From: an uncultured Elusimicrobiales bacterium | GTDB taxonomy: Bacteria > Elusimicrobiota > Elusimicrobia > Elusimicrobiales > Elusimicrobiaceae | Length of the DNA stretch: 5,062 nucleotides | Assembly (NCBI GenBank): GCA_944322775.1 | Contig: CALUQA010000051.1 | Coordinates: forward strand, 1 to 5,062 | Direction: 5' to 3' | Part shown: in pieces, positions 1 to 5,062 of the stretch | How positions within the stretch are numbered: position 1 is the first letter of the stretch | Layout: every line of letters begins with the position of its first letter | Notes under the pieces: generated by a model | What the model was told of the DNA's origin: nothing | What the model saw: only the letters and a program-made list of their open reading frames with translations | Database searches by the model: none | Position numbers and translations under genes: made by a program

Positions 1-723
1 GGGCATTATATATTGGGGGCCAAAGCCAAGCATAAGTATTTGTATTATCGGTGTGCGCATTACAATAAAGACCATAAAAAGAGCGGGTATTTGACGGAAG
101 CCCGCTTGGCCGAACAATTGGCAGATACCATACAAGACATTGAATTGCCCAAAGAAGTGGTAGAGGTACTTTGTAAAGGGCTTAAACAGAAAGGTTTACG
201 GGCAAACCAGATTAATGCGGGTACCAAGCAGATATTGCAAAAGGAACTGGATCGCGTAAATGGCCGTATAGAGGCCTTGCTGGATATGTATTTGGACCGT
301 AAAATAACCGATGCGGCCTATCAGGCCAAAAACCGCCAATTACAGGAAGAACGGGAGCGCATTGAGGGGGAACTCACCCGCTGTACGGGCAGTGCCGAAG
401 GGGCCCAGCGGGCTGTGCAGGGGCTGGCTATGTTGTCTGGGCTTAAAAAGTGTTACCGAGAAGCGGATAATTACGGCAAGGCGGACTTATTACGTGCGGT
501 AGGGGCCAAGTTCCTGCTTACGCAAGACAATCAAATTGTGGTGGAGTATAAAGAGCCATTTAAGGCCATTTATGAAGCCAAGCATTTGGCTCAAACAGAG
601 GCCAAAGAGGCGGAAAGGGATAAAAAAACAGCCCTCTTAAATAAGGGCTGTTTGGAAATCTACGACGATAAAAGCGCTCAAAGCGCATCTAAAAGTTGTA
701 GCAGAAATTATTGGGGTGGATGA
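1..723 (+). CDS. Large serine recombinase, C-terminal part (5' end outside window)
   Basis: The reading frame is open from base 1, so the N-terminal catalytic resolvase domain and the start lie to the left; 240 residues are visible. Residues 12-31 (KYLYYRCAHYNKDHKKSGYL) look like the second half of the zinc beta-ribbon of large serine recombinases. Residues about 76-126 form a charged coiled coil containing LLDMYLDRKITDAAY, which matches the 'yldG.I.ee.Y' element of these integrases. Such enzymes cut and rejoin DNA at att sites through a serine-phosphotyrosine-independent, phosphoserine intermediate and move phages or integrative elements. Only one Cys remains in the visible ribbon half, where two are usual. 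The last ~35 residues (after EAERDKK) have no recognisable domain, contain a minus-strand terminator hairpin, and run into tRNA-His, whose acceptor stem supplies the TGA stop. The family call is firm; activity and element type cannot be judged from this fragment. Confidence 0.85.
   Translation, partial: GHYILGAKAKHKYLYYRCAHYNKDHKKSGYLTEARLAEQLADTIQDIELPKEVVEVLCKGLKQKGLRANQINAGTKQILQKELDRVNGRIEALLDMYLDRKITDAAYQAKNRQLQEERERIEGELTRCTGSAEGAQRAVQGLAMLSGLKKCYREADNYGKADLLRAVGAKFLLTQDNQIVVEYKEPFKAIYEAKHLAQTEAKEAERDKKTALLNKGCLEIYDDKSAQSASKSCSRNYWGG
621..653 (-). terminator. Intrinsic terminator of tRNA-His, inside the recombinase frame
   Basis: On the minus strand a stem of about 10 bp (AAACAGCCCT paired with AGGGCTGTTT, loop of 8) is followed directly by a run of seven T. 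Read on the plus strand the stem is followed only by TTTGG, so the signal points in the tRNA-His direction. It begins 58 nt past the tRNA 3' end, a normal place for a tRNA terminator. It lies wholly within codons of the recombinase C-terminal tail. Confidence 0.75.
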
Positions 724-760
724 CGAGATTTGAACCCGCGACCTCCGGTTCCACAGACCG
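712..760. other. Putative attachment site (att) at the tRNA-His 3' half
   Basis: A site-specific recombinase gene ends inside the 3' end of a tRNA gene, the arrangement often left when an integrative element enters a tRNA and restores its 3' part. The core is expected within the tRNA 3' half, but its limits cannot be set because the second copy would lie to the left of the window. Tyrosine integrases use tRNA 3' ends more often than serine recombinases do, so this is inference from position. Confidence 0.4.
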
Positions 761-789
761 GCGCTCTAACCAGCTGAGCTACATCCACC
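712..789 (-). tRNA. tRNA-His, anticodon GTG
   Basis: The minus strand folds into a full cloverleaf. The 7-bp acceptor stem is GTGGATG/CATCCAC, with an extra 5' G (G-1 at 789) opposite discriminator C73 (715), the identity pair of histidine tRNA. The D stem is GCTC/GAGC, the anticodon stem CCGGT/ACCGG with loop CTGTGGA, and the T arm has TTCAAAT. The anticodon GTG is at 754-752. The 3' CCA is encoded (714-712). The sequence resembles E. coli tRNA-His. The last 12 bases overlap the 3' end of the convergent recombinase gene, which suggests that the tRNA 3' end is the element's attachment site. Confidence 0.97.
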
Positions 790-794
790 ATAAA

Positions 795-823
795 AAGGAA
801 AACGCAAAACCTGCGTTTTCTTT
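795..823 (-). terminator. Terminator-like hairpin after the GGDEF-EAL gene
   Basis: The stem GAAAACGCA/TGCGTTTTC (798-806 with 812-820, loop AAACC) extends by a G-T and two A-T pairs. On the minus strand it is followed by CCTTTTTA. It lies about 46 nt past the stop of the GGDEF-EAL gene and ends just before the 5' end of tRNA-His, so it probably stops GGDEF-EAL transcripts from running into the tRNA. The plus-strand side is also T-rich, so it may work weakly in both directions. Confidence 0.6.
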
Positions 824-853
824 ATTTTACTATTTTTCAATTTCTTTAGGCAA
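824..853 (-). promoter_or_regulatory. Candidate tRNA-His promoter
   Basis: On the minus strand, TTGCCT (853-848) and TAAAAT (829-824) are separated by 18 bp, giving 4/6 and 5/6 matches to the sigma-70 boxes. The predicted transcript start near 817 falls inside the terminator stem at 795-823. A transcript from here would therefore lack part of that stem and could pass it, while read-through from the upstream gene would form the whole hairpin. This is a weak prediction, but no better promoter is visible close to the tRNA. Confidence 0.35.
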
Positions 854-868
854 ATAGTCTCGTGAAAT

Positions 869-3103
869 TTAATGGGAAGGCCTATTCTGGTTGCTTGCAA
901 ACAGCTTCTCTGGAGATAACGCTTCTCCAGCTAATGGCCCGGCCCACCACAGAGCGCCTAATTGTTTCAATTGCTGCAACTGAGTATTTTCTTTTACTCC
1001 ATCAAAAATCAAATGCAGGTTTAAAGAGGCTGCCATTTCGATAAAGGCCGAAAGCACGGCCGCCGTGCGCGGATTCGTGTTCAGATCCTGGATAAAAATG
1101 CCTTCCATTTTGACGATATCAAGAGGCAGCGCTTGGAGTAAATCCAGCGATACCGTTCCACGACCAAAGTGATTTAAAGATAATTTAAATCCGGCGTTAT
1201 GCAGTTTAATGGCCAGTTGTTTAAAAAGAGGCAAATCTTCCGGGGCCGTATGGGGTGTTAATTGCAAAATAAGGCTGGAAGCGGATACCTCATACTGTTT
1301 TGTTAACTGGAGCAATACGGAAGAAAAATAGGGGCTGCGCAAGCTGGCAGCAGATATATTTAAAATAATGGGCACGGCCGGCAGGTTTTGCCCTTTCCAC
1401 TGCTGCAGGATACGGCAGGCTTCTTCAGCCAAGTAAGTGTCCAAACGGGCAATAAAGCCATTTTTGTTAAATACGGATAAAAACAAATCAGTAGGTATAG
1501 TATTTTGTTCCGGGCCCTGTTGCCATACGGGTACGGCTTCGGCGGCAGCAACAGATCCGTCTATGGAACGAATGGGGGAGAGCTCTAAAGAAAACTCCTT
1601 TTTTAACAAGGCCTCTTCCATATTGTTTTCTATATTTTGCTCTTGGCTAAGACGTTGCCGCAGCTTTTCATCATAGAAAGCAACAATATCATTATAATTG
1701 CCCTTTACAGTATCTCTGGCCAACACCGCACGCAGAAACAGTTCTCCGGCCGATAAAGAAGTATCCATCACCGGGTAAACACCAAAAGATAGCATAAGCT
1801 GGAATTTGTCTTTTTCAATGGGATGGAAATTGACAATTTTTTCATTCATCACTTCCAGCCTGTTTTTCAGTTGTTCGGGGGTTTCCATAATCAGCAGCAA
1901 AGCAAAGATATCGCCCTGTACCCTGCAAAAGAGCTCTCCGTCTTTTAATTCGTCTTTTACTACTTTAGCAATATATTGCAAAAGTTCATTCGCTTTGCCA
2001 TAACCTAAACGGTCATTAGCCACTTTAAATTTATTAATATCAAACACCACAAATGCGTACGAAACCCCTTGCGTTTGGCGCAGGACATCTTCTATTTCTT
2101 TGCTGGTTTTTGCCCAGTTGGGGCAGTTTAATATAGGGTCTATATATGCGGCTTTATACAAAATGGCATGGCTATATTTGTGTTGCTTGTAAACATAAAT
2201 TAACAGGGCAATAAAAACAGCCAGCCCAGTGCCGAACAAGAGAAGGGAAAGACGCAGCAAATTTTTTGTTTTTTGTACGGCCACTTTTTCCGGCACGACG
2301 GAAAGGAAATACCAATCGTTTAAGCCCACGGGCACATAGCTTAAATACAGCCAGCCTTCTCCTTCGCGGAAAAACCGCACCGTGCCGCTTTTGCCTTGCT
2401 GCATATTTTTGCGCATAGTGCCGTTTGGGTCTAAACGGGTGTTTTTCTTGGATTGAAAAATATTGGCGACGCTGTCATCAATGTTGGATTTGGCTGAAGA
2501 AGCCACTTTGTCTCCGTTTGCTTTAACAATTAACGAATACCCTGCCCCGTTAAAACTGTCCGAGGCAATCAAATTGCCATACATGGCGGTGGGGTGCGCC
2601 GCGATTAACACGCCGCGCACAGTATCGCCACTGATTACGGGGACGGATAAAATAATGGCTTTGCCTTGGTCAACGGCGTCTGTTAACGGGTCTGTTACGG
2701 TGGTTTTCCCGGCCAGTCCTTCTTTAAAATATTCCCGATGGGCAAGGTCCAGCATAAAGCCGTCACTTAAATAGGCTACGCCGCTGGGCAGGATAAACCC
2801 CATGCGTTTAAATTCATTCTGCCGGGTTTCTTCTTGCAGGAGTTCTGTCCAAGGTTTATTGTCTAGGGTCTTATAGGTGGATATAGCTGCCGCGGCGGAC
2901 TGAAGGGAGCTGATATCTCCCTTAATTTGGGTGTTTAAAATACGTACGCCTTGCTGGGCCACTTCGCTTAAATAGGTGGTTAATTCCTGATTTAGGGCAG
3001 CCCGTAAATGATGGACATATAAAAAAATCCCTGTTCCCAAAACAACAATACAAATGGAAAAAATCCATAAAGCATGCAATACAGATTTGGAAATTTTAGT
3101 CAT
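869..3103 (-). CDS. Membrane Cache sensor with degenerate GGDEF and EAL domains
   Basis: A 744-residue inner-membrane signalling protein. It has a short cytoplasmic N-terminus, TM1 (~8-30), a periplasmic double-Cache-like sensor (~35-275, with HREYFKEGLAGKTTVTDP at 122-139), TM2 (~283-305), then a GGDEF domain (~315-480) and an EAL domain (~492-735) with no HAMP between. The GGDEF domain keeps FDINKFKVANDRLG (354-367), but the signature is QGDIF (396-400), lacking the catalytic Glu; no RxxD inhibitory site is seen. The EAL motif is EAV (522-524) and the following Arg is replaced (PVW). N582 and K665 remain. The usual LEITE is LQLTP (613-617), DDFG is NHFG (644-647), and the late Glu is D701. 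Cyclase and phosphodiesterase activity both look lost, so a receptor or scaffold role is likely. The ATG at 3103 is chosen for its GGAGGAG Shine-Dalgarno; an in-frame TTG at 3142 has none. It is transcribed divergently from the subtilase gene. Confidence 0.9.
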   Translation of the reverse strand: MTKISKSVLHALWIFSICIVVLGTGIFLYVHHLRAALNQELTTYLSEVAQQGVRILNTQIKGDISSLQSAAAAISTYKTLDNKPWTELLQEETRQNEFKRMGFILPSGVAYLSDGFMLDLAHREYFKEGLAGKTTVTDPLTDAVDQGKAIILSVPVISGDTVRGVLIAAHPTAMYGNLIASDSFNGAGYSLIVKANGDKVASSAKSNIDDSVANIFQSKKNTRLDPNGTMRKNMQQGKSGTVRFFREGEGWLYLSYVPVGLNDWYFLSVVPEKVAVQKTKNLLRLSLLLFGTGLAVFIALLIYVYKQHKYSHAILYKAAYIDPILNCPNWAKTSKEIEDVLRQTQGVSYAFVVFDINKFKVANDRLGYGKANELLQYIAKVVKDELKDGELFCRVQGDIFALLLIMETPEQLKNRLEVMNEKIVNFHPIEKDKFQLMLSFGVYPVMDTSLSAGELFLRAVLARDTVKGNYNDIVAFYDEKLRQRLSQEQNIENNMEEALLKKEFSLELSPIRSIDGSVAAAEAVPVWQQGPEQNTIPTDLFLSVFNKNGFIARLDTYLAEEACRILQQWKGQNLPAVPIILNISAASLRSPYFSSVLLQLTKQYEVSASSLILQLTPHTAPEDLPLFKQLAIKLHNAGFKLSLNHFGRGTVSLDLLQALPLDIVKMEGIFIQDLNTNPRTAAVLSAFIEMAASLNLHLIFDGVKENTQLQQLKQLGALWWAGPLAGEALSPEKLFASNQNRPSH

Positions 3104-3106
3104 TTT

Positions 3107-3113
3107 CTCCTCC
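3107..3113 (-). promoter_or_regulatory. Ribosome binding site of the GGDEF-EAL gene
   Basis: The minus strand reads GGAGGAGAAAATG, a near-perfect Shine-Dalgarno a few bases before the ATG at 3103. It decides the start: the open frame extends 13 codons further to a TTG at 3142, but those codons would cover the likely promoter and this site. Confidence 0.85.
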
Positions 3114-3130
3114 GTCAAAACCCTTTTTAC

Positions 3131-3159
3131 AGCATACAACAAAGCAACGCCCCTGTAAA
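3131..3159 (-). promoter_or_regulatory. Promoter of the GGDEF-EAL gene
   Basis: On the minus strand, TTTACA (3159-3154, 5/6 match) and TATGCT (3136-3131, 4/6 match) are separated by exactly 17 bp. The transcript would start near 3124, giving a leader of about 20 nt that holds the Shine-Dalgarno site. The -35 box overlaps that of the divergent promoter. Confidence 0.6.
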
Positions 3160-3180
3160 GTTAAAAAAATGATATATAAT
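3153..3180 (+). promoter_or_regulatory. Promoter of the lipoprotein subtilase gene
   Basis: A perfect TATAAT -10 box lies at 3175-3180, inside GATATATAAT. The best -35 is CTGTAA at 3153-3158 (3/6 match, 16-bp spacer). Transcription from about 3187 would give a leader of about 25 nt. The weak -35, shared with the minus-strand promoter, suggests that an activator or competition between polymerases may set its strength. Confidence 0.55.
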
Positions 3181-3198
3181 AAGCTCAATCCCTAGCGT

Positions 3199-3204
3199 AA
3201 AGAG
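3199..3204 (+). promoter_or_regulatory. Weak ribosome binding site of the subtilase gene
   Basis: AAAGAG lies 7 bases before the ATG at 3212. It is a modest Shine-Dalgarno compared with GGAGGAG on the divergent gene. It supports the chosen start, as does the signal peptide that begins immediately. Confidence 0.5.
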
Positions 3205-3211
3205 TGAAAAT

Positions 3212-4402
3212 ATGAAAAGAATAATGTTGTTTTCCGTCATTTTTTTAGGGGCTTGTACGACGTTGACGTCGGATAACTCTGCCGCGGAGGTTGATTATTC
3301 TCTATTTAATACTTATCAAACGCAAGCGGATTTGCCGTTGCCTTCGCAACTAAGTGGCAAACGCTTTTCCGCCCAAGAAATAGACTTACGCTCCGCCGAT
3401 TTGCAGGCCTTTGATTTTAGTTCTTATTCAGCAGGCTTGGCAAATTATTTGATGTTTGACAGCAAAACCCAGTGGCCTCCTTTGGACAAAATGCCGCCAG
3501 GCTTTGTGCCGGCAGAGATATTGCAGCAAGGCAAAAACCCGGGCTTGCATGTGCGCGCTTTGCATGCATTGGGCATAACCGGTGCAGGTGTAAGCTTGGC
3601 GATTATTGATCAACCGTTGCTTACCACACACCGGGAATATGCCGACAGAATTGCCCTGTATGAGGTGCATAATAAACAAGAAACAGAAGCTTCTATGCAT
3701 GGCGCAGCCGTCACTTCCATCGCGGCGGGCCATACGGTAGGCGTAGCCCCTGAAGCCAAAGTATATTATATTTCGGCTCTCTTTCATGAAGATGCCGACG
3801 GACGGTTTGATGCTCGCCCCATCACTAAGGCCCTGAAACGAGTGTATAAAATAAACAAAAAATTGCCTCAAAAAGAAAAAATACGCGTGGTGTCTATATC
3901 CCGCGGTTTTGGAGAACAAGACATAGGCTGGAAATCTTTTGCAGAAATCCGGCGCAAATTGGAAAAATCCGACGTGGCCGTGCTGACGACGGACAGCCCT
4001 TTGTTCACCTTAAGCCGCCAAGATGCTTTTGCTGACGCGGATGACAATGCTTCCTACAATCGGGCAGCCTATTGGTTTTTTGCAAAAAACTATGTGCCTA
4101 GCTATGAAAAAATGACCTATATATTGTTTCCTACGGATTATCGCACCACTGCCTCTCCCACAGGGGCAGCAGACTATGTCTTTTATGCAAATGGCGGACT
4201 CAGCTGTGCCGTGCCTTATGCGGCGGGCTTGTATGCATTGGGGGTGCAGGTTTATCCGGCCTTGACGCCTGATCTTTTTTGGTCAACTTTGCAGGAAACG
4301 TCCGCTCCCACCCAGGTAGAAGCGCCCGATGGCAAAACCTATTCGGCCCGCTATTTGGTGCAGCCGGTTGCTTTTGTAAAAAAGTTACAAAGCTTACAAT
4401 AA
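3212..4402 (+). CDS. Lipoprotein subtilase (S8 family serine peptidase)
   Basis: A 396-residue exported peptidase. The N-terminus MKRIMLFSVIFLGAC is a short signal peptide with lipobox LGAC, predicting lipidation at Cys15 and membrane anchoring outside the cytoplasm. Residues ~16-110 form a leader region of unknown role. The S8 domain follows: Asp in LAIIDQPLLTTHREY (D133), His in SMHGAAVTSIAAG (H163) and Ser in GGLSCAVPYAAG (S331), in the D-H-S order and spacing of subtilisins. The IDQPLL..H.EY form resembles an uncharacterised group of bacterial S8 peptidases. Where the oxyanion Asn is expected (subtilisin 'AAGN'), the sequence reads LTTDS (258-262), so Asp261 may take its place; that alignment is tentative. 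The gene is divergent from the GGDEF-EAL gene and ends 8 bases before a terminator hairpin. The substrate is unknown. Confidence 0.88.
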   Translation: MKRIMLFSVIFLGACTTLTSDNSAAEVDYSLFNTYQTQADLPLPSQLSGKRFSAQEIDLRSADLQAFDFSSYSAGLANYLMFDSKTQWPPLDKMPPGFVPAEILQQGKNPGLHVRALHALGITGAGVSLAIIDQPLLTTHREYADRIALYEVHNKQETEASMHGAAVTSIAAGHTVGVAPEAKVYYISALFHEDADGRFDARPITKALKRVYKINKKLPQKEKIRVVSISRGFGEQDIGWKSFAEIRRKLEKSDVAVLTTDSPLFTLSRQDAFADADDNASYNRAAYWFFAKNYVPSYEKMTYILFPTDYRTTASPTGAADYVFYANGGLSCAVPYAAGLYALGVQVYPALTPDLFWSTLQETSAPTQVEAPDGKTYSARYLVQPVAFVKKLQSLQ

Positions 4403-4410
4403 TGCCGCAA

Positions 4411-4438
4411 AAAACCCCGCTCTTTTGAGCGGGGTTTT
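4411..4438. terminator. Two-way intrinsic terminator between convergent genes
   Basis: A perfect 12-bp stem, AAAACCCCGCTC (4411-4422) with GAGCGGGGTTTT (4427-4438), has a TTTT loop. The minus strand ends in six T and the plus strand in four, so it can end both the subtilase transcript and the nitroreductase operon. It lies 8 bases after the first stop and 15 after the second. Confidence 0.9.
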
Positions 4439-4453
4439 GATTGCTTTGTTAAA

Positions 4454-4959
4454 TTACCATTTTTCGTAATGCACTTTGGCGGGGTCAAAGCGGTCCACGT
4501 CTTCTTTCTTTTCGTCCGGGTAGCCCAAGGCAATAATGTTAAAAGGCAACACCTCTTTGGGCAGGCCAAGCACTTCGGCCACCCCTTGCATGCGTTCTTG
4601 AGTGGGGTATACGCCCAGCCACACCGAGCCTAAGCCCATATCCGTGGCGGCCAGCAGAATGTTTTGCGTGGCGGCGCCGCAGTCCCCGGGCCAATAGCCG
4701 GAGGCCATTTCGCGGCGGGTATCCCCGCAGACGATGATGGCGCAGTCGGCCGTAGAAAGCATGTGGGCATACGGGTGAGCTTTCATTAGTTTATTAAGTA
4801 CATTGCGGTCGCGCACGACCACAAAATCCCACTCTTGGCAATTGCGGTGGGGGCCAGCATGGCCGCATTGAGCAGGGTTTCAATTTGCTGTTGGGAAAGC
4901 GGCTGATTGGTAAATTTGCGAATAGAACGTCTTTTGGTAATGGCTTGCAGTGTGTTCAT
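4454..4959 (-). pseudogene. Nitroreductase family protein, frameshifted
   Basis: Small FMN-dependent nitroreductases reduce nitro compounds, quinones or flavins with NAD(P)H. The N-terminal part, from ATG 4959, reads MNTLQAITKRRSIRKFTNQP and NAAMLAPTA, the typical FMN-binding start. The rest continues in another frame: RNCQEWDFVVVRDR, then DCGAATQNILLAATDMGLGS, WLGVYP, and the end LGYPDEKKEDVDRFDPAKVHYEKW up to the stop at 4454. The join is near 4842-4854. Read in the first frame, translation stops at 4786 after 57 residues, so no full enzyme is made unless the shift is an assembly error or is bypassed. Restoring 4 bases would give 169 residues, normal for this family. A GGGAG Shine-Dalgarno lies 9 bases before the ATG, inside the end of the upstream serine ammonia-lyase gene, with one base between the genes. 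Both halves are well conserved, so the damage is recent or artefactual. Confidence 0.85.
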
Positions 4960-4960
4960 C

Positions 4961-5062
4961 TTATTTATCTCCCTTGCTTAAATGGAAAAACCGCGCCAAA
5001 CCGCCTTGTGCAGTTTCGCGGTAGGCTTGGTTCATGTCTTTGCCGGTTTGCATCATGGTGGC
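4961..5062 (-). CDS. sdaA: L-serine ammonia-lyase, C-terminal end (5' end outside window)
   Basis: The last 33 codons are visible, in frame to the window edge, ending at TAA 4961. The segment TMMQTGKDMNQAYRETAQGG followed by LA matches the conserved end of iron-sulfur L-serine ammonia-lyases (serine dehydratase alpha region), where an RETxxGGLA stretch closes the catalytic domain. These enzymes convert L-serine to pyruvate and ammonia using a 4Fe-4S cluster and are common in anaerobes. The extra tail RFFHLSKGDK is not conserved in my memory of the family. Whether the protein is one chain or the alpha subunit cannot be seen, so the symbol is provisional. It precedes the nitroreductase in one operon with a one-base gap, and its last codons hold that gene's ribosome binding site. 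Confidence 0.7.
   Translation of the reverse strand, partial: ATMMQTGKDMNQAYRETAQGGLARFFHLSKGDK

Noticed and set aside
674..686. Small inverted repeat GCGC-TCAAA-GCGC near the recombinase end as a recombinase binding site
   Set aside because: The stem is only 4 bp, and serine integrase sites are much longer; chance is a sufficient explanation.
790..868. T-box or other riboswitch upstream of tRNA-His
   Set aside because: Only one simple terminator-like hairpin is present; no T-box consensus or multi-helix leader is visible, and the downstream gene is a tRNA.
2463..2774. 103-residue plus-strand open frame opposite the Cache domain
   Set aside because: It is antisense to a clear coding region, without a ribosome site or family resemblance.
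3104..3142. Upstream in-frame TTG start at 3142 for the GGDEF-EAL gene, adding 13 residues
   Set aside because: It lacks a Shine-Dalgarno and would place coding sequence over the -10 box, whereas the ATG at 3103 has a near-perfect GGAGGAG.
3428..3919. 163-residue open frame antisense to the subtilase
   Set aside because: It lies within a well-supported gene and has odd composition (rich in His, Tyr, Cys and Phe) with no recognisable domain.
4454..4822. A separate 122-residue gene starting at GTG 4822
   Set aside because: It is the in-frame remainder of the frameshifted nitroreductase; it lacks the FMN-binding N-terminus and has no convincing ribosome site.
1..5062. CRISPR array or long direct repeats
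   Set aside because: No regularly spaced repeats were seen when reading either strand.

Overview
The window looks like a bacterial chromosome segment of roughly balanced base composition. The organism is probably Gram-negative and anaerobic. A short lipobox signal peptide on a secreted peptidase and a Cache-sensor membrane protein suggest a diderm envelope. An L-serine ammonia-lyase next to a small nitroreductase suits a fermentative, possibly gut-associated bacterium. A group such as Elusimicrobiota is possible, but this is only an impression and is not proven by the sequence.

Layout, left to right. Positions 1-723 (+) hold the C-terminal part of a large serine recombinase, the edge of a mobile element lying to the left. 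Its last codons and stop run into the 3' end of a tRNA-His(GUG) gene on the opposite strand (712-789), which is probably the attachment site. An intrinsic terminator that reads in the tRNA direction lies inside the recombinase reading frame (621-653). A second terminator-like hairpin (795-823) and a possible tRNA promoter lie between the tRNA and the next gene. Positions 869-3103 (-) encode a 744-residue membrane protein with a Cache-type sensor followed by GGDEF and EAL domains. Both output domains have lost key catalytic residues. A 108-bp divergent intergenic region carries two back-to-back promoters that seem to share one -35 box. Positions 3212-4402 (+) encode a lipoprotein subtilase (S8 peptidase). 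A two-way terminator (4411-4438) separates it from a convergent operon on the minus strand: the 3' end of an L-serine ammonia-lyase gene (4961-5062), then a nitroreductase gene (4454-4959) broken by a frameshift.

How the parts may work together. The degenerate GGDEF-EAL receptor and the exported subtilase share a control region. This recalls, without shared ancestry, the LapD/LapG logic in which an inactive GGDEF-EAL receptor controls a periplasmic protease. That is the most interesting hypothesis here and remains inference. The recombinase/tRNA junction is the second notable point: the mobile element's gene and the tRNA overlap at their 3' ends, and the tRNA's apparent terminator is recombinase coding sequence.
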